Shown: one piece after another, positions 1-8,635 of the stretch
How positions within the stretch are numbered: position 1 is the stretch's first letter
Layout: each line of letters starts with the position of its first letter
From: Sphaerisporangium dianthi
GTDB taxonomy: Bacteria; Actinomycetota; Actinomycetes; Streptosporangiales; Streptosporangiaceae
Length of the DNA: 64,000 nucleotides
NCBI RefSeq assembly: GCF_042654065.1
Contig: NZ_JBHSFP010000024.1
Coordinates: forward strand, 77,311-141,310
Reading direction: 5' to 3'
Translations under genes and position numbers: made by a program
Notes under the pieces: generated by a model
The model's database searches: none
The model's input: only the letters and a program-made list of their open reading frames with translations
What the model was told of the DNA's origin: nothing

Positions 1-198
1 GCCGCGATCTTGCGCGATCTGGGCGGCGCGCGTTCCACCACGGAGCTGAGCCGGCGGCTCCGGCTCGCCCCGTCGACGGTGTCGTACCACCTCAGCGTGC
101 TGCTCCACAGCGAGCTGGTGAGCCGCGTCCGGCAGGGACCGGTGGTGCGCTACCAGCGCACCCGGGCCGGCGACGCCCTGCTCCACGACGGCGGATAG
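1..198 (+). CDS. ArsR-type winged-helix regulator, C-terminal part (truncated by window edge)
   Basis: The frame is open from base 1, so the gene begins before the window; 65 residues are visible. They form a winged-helix DNA-binding fold: 'TTELSRRL' then the recognition helix 'APSTVSYHLSVL', followed by a wing 'RQGPVVRYQRT'. This is the pattern of ArsR-family regulators, in which a helix reads the operator as a homodimer. No metal-binding cysteines or histidines are visible in this part, so the signal cannot be inferred. The protein stops shortly after the wing. Confidence 0.75.
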   Translation, partial: AAILRDLGGARSTTELSRRLRLAPSTVSYHLSVLLHSELVSRVRQGPVVRYQRTRAGDALLHDGG

Positions 199-330
199 CG
201 CACCTCCACTCACGGCGTCCTCGGCGCGGTGAACGACCCGGCGCCCGCGCGGCGGGGACGACCGGGCGGATCGTGGACGCTCGTTCGGCCGGAGGCGCGA
301 GTCACCCGGCGGTGCGCGGGGTGACCCGCG

Positions 331-1221
331 TCAGCCGGAACGCTCGCAGGTCCCGGACGCTCGTGTCGCGGCCACCTTGGGCCTGCCGAACGCCGTTCTC
401 AAGGCATTCCGGTCGGTACGCACGTTGCTGACGTCGGCTTCGCCCAGTTCCGCACCCGAGAGCTTGGCCCCGCGGAGGTCGGCGCAGTAGAGGTACGCTC
501 CGTGGAAGTCGACTCCGCGGAGGTCGGCGTTCTGAAGGTTCGCCCGGTCGAGGATCGTCCCCCGGAGTGACGCGCCACGCGCCTGGACCGCACTGAGATC
601 CATGTTGTGCAGGTCGAGCCCGTCGAGGACGGCGCCGGCGAGCAACGCGCCGTGGAGGCTTCTGCCGTTCAGGTCGCGGGGGGTGACGCGCTTGCCGCGG
701 AGATCGAGCGTCTTGGACGGCTTGGCGACCGAAGGCCGCGCTCGACCGGCCGGGGCCAGCGTGTCCAGGAGGTTGTACTGGTGAGCGAGGAGCGCGCCCG
801 CGACCAGGAGCACCGACAGCGTGGTCACGGCGAGACGATGCGAAGGCTGGAGGACCTCCTGCCCGACGAAGAGCACTGAGGCGCAGGTGCCGACCACCGC
901 GGCGACGAACGTCCCGAGCGATCCCCACCAGCCGCCGGAGACGACCATGAGCAGCAGGACGGCCACCGGCCACAGCCACAGGAACTGCTGCGACCGACGA
1001 CCGGGAACGGCCGCCGCCCTTCGGCCGATCACCTCGGGGGAATCGGCGGAGACCGCCGGGCCGGCGAAAGCAGTCGGATCGGGACGGGCGCCCGCGCCGG
1101 CCACGGGCTCCGGCGCCGTCGCCCCCATTCGGCCCCATCCGCCGGCGGGCGCCGCCCCAGGATTGGGCACCGCCCAGTCTTGGTCGTCGTCCTCATGCGG
1201 AGGCCGGGGCTCATCGGGCAT
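331..1221 (-). CDS. Membrane protein with pentapeptide repeats
   Basis: A protein of about 296 residues. The N-terminal 75 residues are polar and rich in Pro, Asp and Ala. Two or three membrane helices follow (around 'LWLWPVAVLLLMVV', 'FVAAVVGTCASVLFV' and 'TTLSVLLVAGALL'). The C-terminal 110 residues are pentapeptide repeats of A(D/N)LxG type, for example 'ANLQNADLRGVDF' and 'ADLRGAKLSGAEL', which fold as a right-handed quadrilateral beta-helix. Membrane-anchored pentapeptide proteins are common in actinomycetes, mostly without known function. I chose the ATG at 1221 because the protein beginning MPDEPRPP fits better than an upstream start 18 codons earlier. It is on the same strand as the next two genes. 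Confidence 0.8.
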   Translation of the reverse strand: MPDEPRPPHEDDDQDWAVPNPGAAPAGGWGRMGATAPEPVAGAGARPDPTAFAGPAVSADSPEVIGRRAAAVPGRRSQQFLWLWPVAVLLLMVVSGGWWGSLGTFVAAVVGTCASVLFVGQEVLQPSHRLAVTTLSVLLVAGALLAHQYNLLDTLAPAGRARPSVAKPSKTLDLRGKRVTPRDLNGRSLHGALLAGAVLDGLDLHNMDLSAVQARGASLRGTILDRANLQNADLRGVDFHGAYLYCADLRGAKLSGAELGEADVSNVRTDRNALRTAFGRPKVAATRASGTCERSG

Positions 1222-1311
1222 GGGGCCCGCCGGGAACCGTCCGGGACGCCGCAGGCCGCCGATGCGGCACGGCACCGGCGGTACGTGAGATGACGGATGG
1301 CGGTCTGGGGG

Positions 1312-2340
1312 TCATTCGTTTGTTTCGTCACCGGCGGGTGGTTCCAGCATGGATACGTCGTCGTCCGCCGGGGAGACGGCCTCCGCGTATTTGACATCGA
1401 GCCCCGTGTCTCCGGCGAGGATCCGTTCAAGCCTATAGTTCGCGGTTCGCTCATCTTGCAGACTCCTCGGCTGCGGAAGGCGGAGCCTTTCGTACAGCCG
1501 GAATCTGTTGAGTTCGACGAGCGTCGACATGGCGACACCGTACTCGTGCGCCACGGTCACCGCCCCGCGATAACAACCGTAGCCCATCGCATAGGGAACC
1601 GCGGCGAGAAGAAGCCAGCCTCCCTCTCCCCACATGAAGAACACAGTGACCAGCGTCGCGGCGAATGCCAGCACGGACGTGCGGACCGCCAGTTCCAATT
1701 GCATCCGCTGGCTCTGCAGGTAATCCAGCTCCAATGGCCGGGCCACCATGGCGAGCCGGGGCAGGTTGGGTACAGCGGTCAATCCGTAGACTTCTCCGGC
1801 GCTCCGCTCGTACCGGCGCAGCACGTTGCCGAGCCGGGTGGGAAGAATATCCTCCAGGTTCTCCGGGTAGGCGGCCTTGAGCCGGAGCAGTTCCTCTTTC
1901 ATATGGTGTGTCGCGACCACGTGCGCGGAGCCGTGGGGAAGGGCGGGCGTATCGCCTTCGGCCCGGCGGCGGGCGAGGTCGTGCACGGCGGAGATGTGAT
2001 TCCTCTCCATCGAGTGGCATCGGCGGCGATGGTGCGCGATCCGCGCGAGAGCGAGAGTGCGAAACGGTTCGGCGACGCCCCAGTAGCCCTCGTACAGCTG
2101 GACGAGGCTGAATTGCAGCGGGTGCAGCGCCAGGGCGCCGGCCACGGAGAGCACGCCGACCAGCCCGATGTCTCCGAGACGCAACTCGTCCAGCACCGTC
2201 GACCAGTCGACCGGCCCGCCCCACGCACCGCTCTTCGCGAGCAGGTACAGGTACGCCACGAAGAGCGTCGTGGGCACCAGGCTGACGACGGTGAAGTACC
2301 GGCCTATCCGGGTCGCGCCGCTCAGCGCGTCCACGGCCAT
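1312..2340 (-). CDS. Hypothetical integral membrane protein
   Basis: 342 residues; no family recognised. Hydrophobic segments occur near residues 15-35 ('YFTVVSLVPTTLFVAYLYLL'), 58-75 and as a pair around 220-260 ('SVLAFAATLVTVFFMW', 'WLLLAAVPYAMGYG'). Between them lies a charged cytosolic loop of about 130 residues rich in His and Arg. The C-terminus is acidic. The start codon overlaps the stop of the zinc-ribbon gene upstream as ATGA, so the two are translationally coupled and probably act together, perhaps as a membrane protein and its metal-binding partner (inference only). Codon use is less extreme than in the neighbours. Confidence 0.65.
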   Translation of the reverse strand: MAVDALSGATRIGRYFTVVSLVPTTLFVAYLYLLAKSGAWGGPVDWSTVLDELRLGDIGLVGVLSVAGALALHPLQFSLVQLYEGYWGVAEPFRTLALARIAHHRRRCHSMERNHISAVHDLARRRAEGDTPALPHGSAHVVATHHMKEELLRLKAAYPENLEDILPTRLGNVLRRYERSAGEVYGLTAVPNLPRLAMVARPLELDYLQSQRMQLELAVRTSVLAFAATLVTVFFMWGEGGWLLLAAVPYAMGYGCYRGAVTVAHEYGVAMSTLVELNRFRLYERLRLPQPRSLQDERTANYRLERILAGDTGLDVKYAEAVSPADDDVSMLEPPAGDETNE

Positions 2341-2765
2341 CAGGGGGTCACAACGGGGGTGTGCCGGTCACACCACTCGCAGACGAAGACGCCCGTGGTC
2401 TCTCGCGCGGGCTTGTCGCAGTGCCTGCAATCGTTGACACGGAAAGCGTGGTGGCCCGATGTTCCGCACCTCCACCGCGGTCTCCCGTCCACGACTTTCG
2501 ACTCCACAGCCAACTTCCTACAGCCTCGCACAGGGCAAAGATAGCCCGTGAACGGGCTCTTTTTCGTCGTACAGAACCATCCGTTTCCGTCGCTGCTCGC
2601 CAGATGGTCCGCATGGGATGCGGCCATGGCGCACACGGCCACGAGGAATTTCTGCCGGCAGTACGTGCACTTCCCGGAGATCATCCCCGACGCCACCGAC
2701 GCCTCCGCATGACATTTGCTGCGCGGGCAGAAAACCGGCCGGTCATCGGACCCTCCCGTTCCCAT
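2340..2765 (-). CDS. Multi-zinc-ribbon protein, hypothetical
   Basis: About 141 residues from the ATG at 2765. It is built almost entirely of cysteine pairs: 'CPRSKC', 'CTYC', 'CPVRGC', 'C-HC' ('CRHC') and 'CEWC', plus His residues, giving two or three zinc-ribbon-like modules. The final module 'CRHCDKPARETTGVFVCEWC' resembles a rubredoxin-like knuckle pair. Such ribbons bind zinc and mediate protein or nucleic-acid contact; nothing here specifies which. The frame is open for 45 more codons upstream, including a hydrophobic run, so a longer membrane-anchored form starting at 2900 is possible. Its stop overlaps the start of the membrane protein that follows. Confidence 0.6.
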   Translation of the reverse strand: MGTGGSDDRPVFCPRSKCHAEASVASGMISGKCTYCRQKFLVAVCAMAASHADHLASSDGNGWFCTTKKSPFTGYLCPVRGCRKLAVESKVVDGRPRWRCGTSGHHAFRVNDCRHCDKPARETTGVFVCEWCDRHTPVVTP

Positions 2766-3200
2766 CGACCGGATGCCGGGAGTGGAGATGCTGAGCAGCG
2801 CGAACACGACGGGCAGCGCGAAACGTCGTCGCCGCCTGAAGCCGCTGAAACGGCGTCGGGGAGCGTCCACCCTGACCTCCCCGCGCGAGTACAAGGGCAC
2901 GTCGCCCCCACATCATGAATCACGGCGGCAGGTTCGCCAAGGCCACGTCGCGGGGCACGCGCAATTGCGCAGGGAAGGCAACGGAAAAGGGGCACCTCAT
3001 TTCGGGCCGAGCCCGACGAAGTGAAACGCCATTCGGTCGGCCGCGCTCACCCCGCAGGGCGTGGCGCGCCGGGTGCGCGGGTCGTCACGGCCCGCCCGGA
3101 CGCCGTTTCCGCCTCAGGAAGGCGCCGGGTCCGGTGGGTCGGGCCGGCGCCTCAAGGGAGTGTTCGGGGTGGCGGCCGGGGTGGCGACGGGGCCGGCGGG
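2766..3200. other. Intergenic stretch with a GC-rich hairpin
   Basis: About 435 bases without a convincing gene if the zinc-ribbon protein starts at 2765. The part nearest that gene may be its upstream coding extension. The rest holds the hairpin at 3121-3151, which lies just beyond the stop of the GH43 gene. I see no promoter that I would defend. Confidence 0.5.
3121..3151 (-). terminator. Hairpin downstream of the GH43 gene
   Basis: GGCGCCGG and CCGGCGCC form perfect 8-base arms around a 15-base loop, 50 bases after the stop codon. There is no clear U-run, as is usual for high-GC actinomycete terminators. Confidence 0.45.
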
Positions 3201-4628
3201 TCACAGGGCGGTGCGCTGGAACTGCTGGTTGGCGCCGGTGCCGCACGGATACTGCTTGAACTGCACGTTGTCGGCCGTGGAACCGCTCGGCAGGTCCATG
3301 CACTTGCCCGAGTGCCGGGCGACGAGCCGCACGTAGCCGCCGCCCGCGTCCTGCAGACGCCACTGCTGGTTGGCGCCGGAGCCGCAGGCGTACTGGATGA
3401 TCGAGGCGCCGTCGGCCGTGCTCCCGCTGGTGACGTCGAGGCACCGGCCGGAGTTCCTGGCGACGATCTGCGCGTACCCGCCGCCGGCGTCGCGCACGCT
3501 CCACTGCTGGTTCGCCCCGTTGTTGCAGGAGTACTGGATGATGGCCGCGTTGTTGGCGGTGGAGCCGTCCCGCACGTCGACGCACTTGCCCGAGTGCCGC
3601 ACGGTCAACCGGTCGAAGCCGGCGACGGACGCCGCGAGGGTCCCTGTTGCGGTGTCGACGGTGATCGAGGTTGCGTTGGCCATGGTCATGGTCGTGCTGC
3701 TCGGAAACTGCAGGGGCAGCCAGACGTACTGGGAGTCGTTGACCGGGCCGCCCCACGCGCCCGCCCACCGGTCACCCATGTACAGGTAGGAGGTGGTCGC
3801 GCTTCCCTGGATCGGGAGGACGTACGCGGTCTGCGAGCCGTAGGCCGTCGAGTCCCCCACGTTCGACAACCCGCTCCAGGACCCCTCGACGCTCGACGCC
3901 GTCGCGTACTTCTGCTGGTTGGGTGACCAGCCCGTCGCGCCGGAGGTCAGCAGGAAGTAGACCGAGCCGCGCTTGAACATGGCCGGCGCCTCACGGTAGG
4001 AGCCGGGCCACAGCAGCTGGACGCGGGCGGCGATCGAGGTGTAGTCGGAGGTGAGCCGGTAGACGTGCAGGTCGGCGTTCTCGTTCGCGGCCGAGATCAT
4101 GTAGGCGGTGCCGTTGTCGTCCTTGAAAAGGGTGAGGTCGCGGGACATGTGGTTGAGCGGCCGGAAGCTGCGCAGGTAGGTGTAGTCCCCGTCCACGGTG
4201 GAGGAGACCGCGACCGCCGTCCGCGCCTCGCCGTAGTCCCTGCCGTTCTCCTTGTGCATCCACATGACGTACTGGCCGGTGGAGGCGTTGTAGATGACCT
4301 TCGGCCGCTCGATGTTCGCGACCTGGAGTTCGGAGTTGCTGGACTGGGTCAGCACGTGCCGGCGGAACTCCCAGGCGCGCAGGTCGGTGGAGCGCCAGAC
4401 CGACACGTAGCGGAAGGTGGAATCGGCGTTGCGGTTCTCGCCGAACCAGTAGTAGTACGCGCCCACCTTGATCACGCCACCGCCGTGGGCGTGGACGGCG
4501 CCGCCGCCGGTGTCGGTGAAGGCGGCTCCGACGGGGACCGTCACGGCGTCGGCGCGGGCGACGCCGGGCGGCTGCAGGCCGAGGGCCACGATGATCGCGC
4601 TCAGTGCGAGGAGAATCCGCCGGGGCAT
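3201..4628 (-). CDS. Secreted GH43 exo-beta-1,3-galactanase-like enzyme with CBM13
   Basis: 475 residues. Residues 1-27 are a Sec signal peptide ending ...ARA. Residues 30-335 are a five-bladed GH43 fold opening with 'GGGAVHAHGGGVIKVG' and 'YYYWFGENR', the signature of the subfamily of exo-beta-1,3-galactanases, which trim the galactan backbone of arabinogalactan proteins. Residues 345-475 are a ricin-B (CBM13) trefoil: three repeats each ending in the QxW motif (NQQWSV, NQQWRL, NQQFQR) with paired cysteines, expected to bind galactose-type sugars outside the cell. The length and domain order match actinomycete 1,3Gal43A-type enzymes. The exact substrate rests on subfamily resemblance. It is transcribed away from the regulator at 5004. 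Confidence 0.85.
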   Translation of the reverse strand: MPRRILLALSAIIVALGLQPPGVARADAVTVPVGAAFTDTGGGAVHAHGGGVIKVGAYYYWFGENRNADSTFRYVSVWRSTDLRAWEFRRHVLTQSSNSELQVANIERPKVIYNASTGQYVMWMHKENGRDYGEARTAVAVSSTVDGDYTYLRSFRPLNHMSRDLTLFKDDNGTAYMISAANENADLHVYRLTSDYTSIAARVQLLWPGSYREAPAMFKRGSVYFLLTSGATGWSPNQQKYATASSVEGSWSGLSNVGDSTAYGSQTAYVLPIQGSATTSYLYMGDRWAGAWGGPVNDSQYVWLPLQFPSSTTMTMANATSITVDTATGTLAASVAGFDRLTVRHSGKCVDVRDGSTANNAAIIQYSCNNGANQQWSVRDAGGGYAQIVARNSGRCLDVTSGSTADGASIIQYACGSGANQQWRLQDAGGGYVRLVARHSGKCMDLPSGSTADNVQFKQYPCGTGANQQFQRTAL

Positions 4629-5003
4629 CGGGCCGCTCCTTGGTCTTCGCGGGGTCGCCTTCGTTCGCGGCGGACGCTAGATCGGCTCTGACCGGCCGTC
4701 AAGCACCGGTCGGGGCCGCGGCCGCCGGCGCGCGTGCCGGAATGAGGCGCACGGACCGGCCGCCACCTGGGCATACGCCCCGGAGGCCATGGACGTCGCC
4801 GGGCGGGGCGGACCACCGCCGCGCCGCCTCGCGTGTGAACCTTTCGCCCGGCACGGCCCCGCGCTCCCCTCGGCCCGCTCGCGTGAGGGCCGCCGGTGGC
4901 GCCAGATCCTCCGCGCCACGCACAGAATCACCCTTTCCTTCCCTATTCTTCCCTGTTACCCTTCACCTAAGGGAATGATAGGGAACAACAAGGAAGGATT
5001 CCG
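4629..5003. other. Divergent intergenic region (GH43 / HTH regulator)
   Basis: A 375-base gap between divergent genes. The side near 5004 has an AT-richer promoter-operator zone (listed separately). The GH43 side shows no operator I recognise. Confidence 0.5.
4939..4985. promoter_or_regulatory. Nested inverted repeats, candidate operator of the HTH regulator
   Basis: TTCCCTATTCTTCCC (4939-4953) is nearly complementary to GGGAATGATAGGGAA (4971-4985), matching at 13 of 15 positions. Between them sits a perfect small hairpin, CCCTT-CACCT-AAGGG (4959-4973). The elements end 18 bases before the start codon of the HTH gene, where an autoregulatory operator would be expected. The GGGAA direct and inverted copies suggest two dimer sites. 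Confidence 0.55.
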
Positions 5004-5438
5004 ATGTCTCAGCAGCCGTACACGATCGACCAGGCTGCGAACCTGCTGGGCCTCCACGCCAAGACGGTGCGCGGGTACGTCCGGGACGGGCGGCTCAAGG
5101 CCGTCCGCGTCGGCAAGCAGTACCGCATCGCGCGCGAGGATCTGGACGCGTTCGCGGGCTACCCGGTGGCGCCACCGGCCGCCGAGACCGCCAGGCGCAC
5201 CCGGCACTCCGAGGTGTCCGCCGTCGTGCGCATAGAGGCGATCAGCCGCGAGGCCACGATGCGGGTGAGCAACGCGGTCATGGCCACGATCGGCGGGCGC
5301 GACGACCGCCGGCGCCTGCGCGTCGAGACCGTCTACGACGAGGAGCGCGCCGTCCTGCAGGTCATCGTCGTCGGCGGCCTGGAGGACGCCGCCGGACTGC
5401 TCAAGATCATTCAAGTGCTGACCGAGGAGGGGCCGTGA
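5004..5438 (+). CDS. Excisionase/MerR-like HTH regulator
   Basis: 144 residues. Residues 5-50 are the helix-turn-helix of the excisionase/BldC type: 'TIDQAANLLGLHAKTVRGYV' then 'RLKAVRVGKQYRIAREDLDAF', in which a helix and a beta-wing contact DNA. Residues 65-144 form an alpha/beta domain with hydrophobic strands ('LQVIVVGG') that is not a recognised ligand-binding family; it could sense a small molecule or drive dimerisation. The stop overlaps the GTG of the hydrolase gene (GTGA), so the two are co-translated and the hydrolase is the likely target or effector. A RBS-like AAGGAAGG lies 8 bases before the ATG. Confidence 0.8.
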   Translation: MSQQPYTIDQAANLLGLHAKTVRGYVRDGRLKAVRVGKQYRIAREDLDAFAGYPVAPPAAETARRTRHSEVSAVVRIEAISREATMRVSNAVMATIGGRDDRRRLRVETVYDEERAVLQVIVVGGLEDAAGLLKIIQVLTEEGP

Positions 5439-6301
5439 CCGCGATCTACACCTCCGCCGAGGGCGCCCGCGTCATCGAGCGGGAGTACCGGGCGTACCTT
5501 GCGCGGTGGCCGGTGCCGAGCGAGCGGTTCCACGTGCCCACCCGGGAGGGCGACACGTTCGTCGTGACGTGCGGCCCCCCGGACGCGCCGCCGCTGCTGC
5601 TCCTGCACGGCTCCGGCGCCAACACCACGATGTGGATGAGCGACGTCGCCGAGTGGTCCCGCGACTTCCGGGTCTACGCCGTCGACATGATCGGCGAGCC
5701 CGGGCTGAGCGCGCCGTCGCGCCCGCCGCTCGCCTCCGGCGCGCACGTGGCGTGGCTCGCGGAGGTGATGGACGCGCTCGCCGTGCCACGAGCGTCCTTC
5801 GTGGGCATCTCGCTCGGCGGGTGGCTGGCGCTCCAGTTCGCGAGCCATCACCCCGATCGGGTCGACCGCATGGCGCTGCTGTGCCCGGGCGGCATCGGCC
5901 GGCAGAAGGTGGGCGCGCTGCTGCTGTGGCTGCTGCTGCGGCCGTTCGGCGGCTGGGGACAGCGCAGGTCGATGCGGGTGGCCCTCGGCCCGATCCCTCC
6001 GGCGCGGACCCCCGAGGCGCGCGCGTTCGGCGACTACGTGATGACGATCAACAAGCACTTCCGGCACCGGCGCGAGCCGCTGCCCGTGCTGGACGACGAC
6101 GCCCTGCGGCGCCTCACCACGCCGGCGCTGGTGATCGTCGGCGGGCGCGACGGCCTGATCGACGGCTACGACACCCGGCGGCGGCTGCGCGAGACGGCGC
6201 CCCATGTGCTGGTCGACCTCGACCCGCACGACGGTCACCTGATCGTCGGCCGGACGCGGCAGATCGCGGACTTCCTCCGCGACCGTCCGGAGGGCGGCTG
6301 A
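5435..6301 (+). CDS. Alpha/beta-hydrolase
   Basis: 288 residues with a complete alpha/beta-hydrolase core. The oxyanion loop is 'LLLLHGSG' (about residue 55). The nucleophile elbow is G-I-S-L-G-G (about residue 127, serine nucleophile). The acid is probably the Asp in 'VGGRDGL', and the catalytic His lies in 'PHDGHL' near the C-terminus. A lid region rich in Leu and Arg spans residues 155-215. There is no signal peptide, so it is cytosolic. Families with this pattern are esterases, lactonases or C-C hydrolases; the substrate cannot be read from sequence. It is translationally coupled to the HTH regulator, suggesting regulation by its own substrate or product. Confidence 0.85.
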   Translation: MTAIYTSAEGARVIEREYRAYLARWPVPSERFHVPTREGDTFVVTCGPPDAPPLLLLHGSGANTTMWMSDVAEWSRDFRVYAVDMIGEPGLSAPSRPPLASGAHVAWLAEVMDALAVPRASFVGISLGGWLALQFASHHPDRVDRMALLCPGGIGRQKVGALLLWLLLRPFGGWGQRRSMRVALGPIPPARTPEARAFGDYVMTINKHFRHRREPLPVLDDDALRRLTTPALVIVGGRDGLIDGYDTRRRLRETAPHVLVDLDPHDGHLIVGRTRQIADFLRDRPEGG

Positions 6302-6423
6302 TCCGCGACCGGAGTCCGCGTCCGCTGGAGACGGCCAGGTGCATCCGGAGAGGGCCGGCCATCCGAAAAGGAGACAGAAGGGGCAGAGAAGCACACGGCA
6401 CTCACCTAAGGACTGAACGGCCT

Positions 6424-7398
6424 ATGCCAGCAGGGCACGCGGAGCACCGGGCGGACGAGAAGCGGAGCACCGCCAGGCCACGGGTGGCGGTGTCCAGCTG
6501 CCTGCTCGGTGAGCCCGTGCGGTTCAACGGCGGCCACAGCCGCGACCGCTTCGTGTCCGGCGCCCTGTCCGCGTGGGTCGACTGGGTGCCGATCTGCCCC
6601 GAGATCGAGATCGGCCTCGGCGCTCCCCGCGAGACGCTGCACCTGGAGGGGACGCCCGAGGCTCCGCGCATGGTCACCCGCACCTCGCGCAGAGATCTGA
6701 CCGAGCCGATGACCGCGCTGGCCAAGGCGCGGGCCGCGGCGCTGCGGGTGGACGGCTACGTGTTCAAGGCCAAGAGCCCGACCTGCGGACTGCACGGCGT
6801 CCCGGTGCACGGCTCGGGCCGGCGCGGCCGCGGGCTGTACGCGAGCGCGATGATCGAGGCGCACCCGCTGCTGCCGGTGGAGGACGAGGGCCGGCTGCAC
6901 GACGACGTCCTGCGCGAGGCGTTCGTGGAGCGGGTCTTCGCCCACGCCCGCCTGCGGGCGCTGCTGGAGGACGACTGGCGGGCCCGCGATCTGGTCTCCT
7001 TCCACGCCCGGCACAAGATGCAGCTCCTCGCCCACGATCCGGCGGCGTACCGGAAGATCGGCCGGCTGGTGGCCGAGGCGGGCACCCTCCCGCCGGAGCG
7101 GCTCGCCGCCGCCTATGGCCGGGCCTTCCGCGCGGCCCTGGCCACCAGGGCCACCGTCGGCCGCAACGCCAACGTGCTCCTGCACTGCCTGGGCATGGTG
7201 AGCGACGGCCTGGACCGGGTGCGGCGCGCCGACATGGTGGAGGTGATCGACGCCTACCGCGCGCACCAGGTCGCGCTGAGCGTGCCGCTCGCGCTGCTGC
7301 GCCACCACGTCAAGGGGACGGGCGTCACGTACCTGGCCGGCCAGTCGTACTTCTCGCTCTACCCCGACGAGCTCGGGCTGCGCAACCACGTCGCCTGA
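6424..7398 (+). CDS. DUF523-DUF1722 fusion (TudS-like desulfidase domain plus YbgA-like domain)
   Basis: 324 residues. Residues 18-165 are DUF523, with the three conserved cysteines in 'SSCLLG', 'ICPEIEIGLG' and 'SPTCGL'. In TudS-type enzymes these bind a [4Fe-4S] cluster that removes sulfur from thiouracil. Residues 185-315 are DUF1722 (YbgA-like), starting near 'DLVSFHARHKMQLLAH'; in E. coli this domain stands alone beside the photolyase gene. The fused form is widespread. A role in tRNA-derived thionucleobase salvage or DNA repair is inference. The ATG at 6424 was chosen because it immediately precedes the conserved domain; the frame stays open far upstream over the hydrolase gene. It is 122 bases downstream of the hydrolase. 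Confidence 0.85.
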   Translation: MPAGHAEHRADEKRSTARPRVAVSSCLLGEPVRFNGGHSRDRFVSGALSAWVDWVPICPEIEIGLGAPRETLHLEGTPEAPRMVTRTSRRDLTEPMTALAKARAAALRVDGYVFKAKSPTCGLHGVPVHGSGRRGRGLYASAMIEAHPLLPVEDEGRLHDDVLREAFVERVFAHARLRALLEDDWRARDLVSFHARHKMQLLAHDPAAYRKIGRLVAEAGTLPPERLAAAYGRAFRAALATRATVGRNANVLLHCLGMVSDGLDRVRRADMVEVIDAYRAHQVALSVPLALLRHHVKGTGVTYLAGQSYFSLYPDELGLRNHVA

Positions 7399-7426
7399 CC
7401 GGGCGGCGCCGGGGTGAGACCTCGAA

Positions 7427-7484
7427 GGCGCCGGCCCACACCGGTCGCCAGGTCTCAGGGGCGCCGGCCCACGCCGGTCGCCAG
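7427..7484. repeat. Two-copy 33-base-period direct repeat at the epimerase gene end
   Basis: A 25-base unit at 7427-7451 recurs at 7460-7484 with one mismatch. The second copy encodes the last residues of the epimerase; the first lies just past its stop codon. It looks like a recent tandem duplication. Confidence 0.75.
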
Positions 7485-8546
7485 TTCGCCGACCCGCGCC
7501 GGGCCGCCGGCGTCGGCGCGCAGCGGCGGGGTGTCCATGCCCGCCCCGGTGCGCAGGCCCTCCAGCAGCTCGCCGACCGCCTCGATCGCGGTGTGGCGCG
7601 GCCGCCAGCCGAGGACGGTGCGCGCCCGCGTGGTGTCCATCACCGGGATCTGCAGCGCCATCTCCATCAGGCCGGGAGAGGCCGGGATCAGCCGCAGGTG
7701 CCAGGCCGCCGCGACGGCGGTCCTCGCGACGTACGGGGCGACCGGCACCACGCGGGCGCCGAGCAGGTCCGCCAGGGTGGCGGCGTCCAGCACCGGCTCC
7801 GCGGCGAGGTTGAACGCGCCGAAGACCGAGCGGGTCACGGCCAGCCGGTAGGCCTCCCCCGCGTCGGAGGAGTGCAGGGCCTGGACGCGCAACCCCGGGA
7901 TGCCGGGCACGAAGGGCACGCGGCCGGCGCGCAGGAGCCGCCCGGGCAGGAAGGGACCGGCGAACAGGCGGCGCTGCCCGGCGGCCGCCTCCCGTTTGAA
8001 GATGAACCCCGGGCGCATCCGCACGACGCGGATGCTCGGGTGGTCGTTCTCGAAGACGTCGAGAACCCGCTCGAGGTAGGCCTTCTCGCGCGAGTACGCG
8101 GCGCCGGGGCAGCCGTGGGTCGGCCAGCGCTCGTCCACCGCGCGGTCCTTCGGTCCCGGCGAGTACGCGCCCACGGAGGAGGCGTGCACCAGGATGGACA
8201 CCCCCGCCTCGGCCACGGCGCGGAAGACCCGCATGCCGCCCAGGACGTTGGCCCGCCAGGTCGTCACCGGCTCACGGGTGGGCTGGAACAGCCAGGCGAG
8301 GTTCACCACGGCGTCGGCGCCCGCGAAAATGCCCGTGAGGTCGCTCGTCGTGACGTCGGCCGAATGCCATCGGGTCTTCCCCGGCTGTGCGGCGGCGACG
8401 CCCGGGCGTTCGGCGGCGATGCCGGGGCGGCGGGCGGGGAGCCGCCGGGCGACCCCGACGATCGAGGTGACGTCGGGATCGGACTCCAGCGCCGAGACCA
8501 CGCTCGTCCCCACGTTGCCGGTCGCGCCCACGACGATGACTCTCAT
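7455..8546 (-). CDS. NAD-dependent epimerase/dehydratase (extended SDR)
   Basis: 363 residues. The Rossmann nucleotide loop 'VVGATGNVGTSV' is at residues 5-16. The SDR catalytic pattern follows, with the serine region 'LVHASSVGAYSPG' (about 118-130) and Y-S-R-E-K (about 149) as the YxxxK pair. The protein is an extended SDR acting on nucleotide sugars or related carbonyl compounds; the 'VNLAWLFQPTREP' segment is common in actinomycete members without a defined substrate. The C-terminal 20 residues overlap a DNA repeat. It is monocistronic and convergent with the DUF523 gene. Confidence 0.85.
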   Translation of the reverse strand: MRVIVVGATGNVGTSVVSALESDPDVTSIVGVARRLPARRPGIAAERPGVAAAQPGKTRWHSADVTTSDLTGIFAGADAVVNLAWLFQPTREPVTTWRANVLGGMRVFRAVAEAGVSILVHASSVGAYSPGPKDRAVDERWPTHGCPGAAYSREKAYLERVLDVFENDHPSIRVVRMRPGFIFKREAAAGQRRLFAGPFLPGRLLRAGRVPFVPGIPGLRVQALHSSDAGEAYRLAVTRSVFGAFNLAAEPVLDAATLADLLGARVVPVAPYVARTAVAAAWHLRLIPASPGLMEMALQIPVMDTTRARTVLGWRPRHTAIEAVGELLEGLRTGAGMDTPPLRADAGGPARVGELATGVGRRP

Positions 8547-8635
8547 AGAACGCTGCTGCCCCAGGCATGCGCGCCGGAAACGCGGGGAGACGCGATCATT
8601 TGACCGGGTTGGAGCAGACCTTTGACCGGGTTGGG

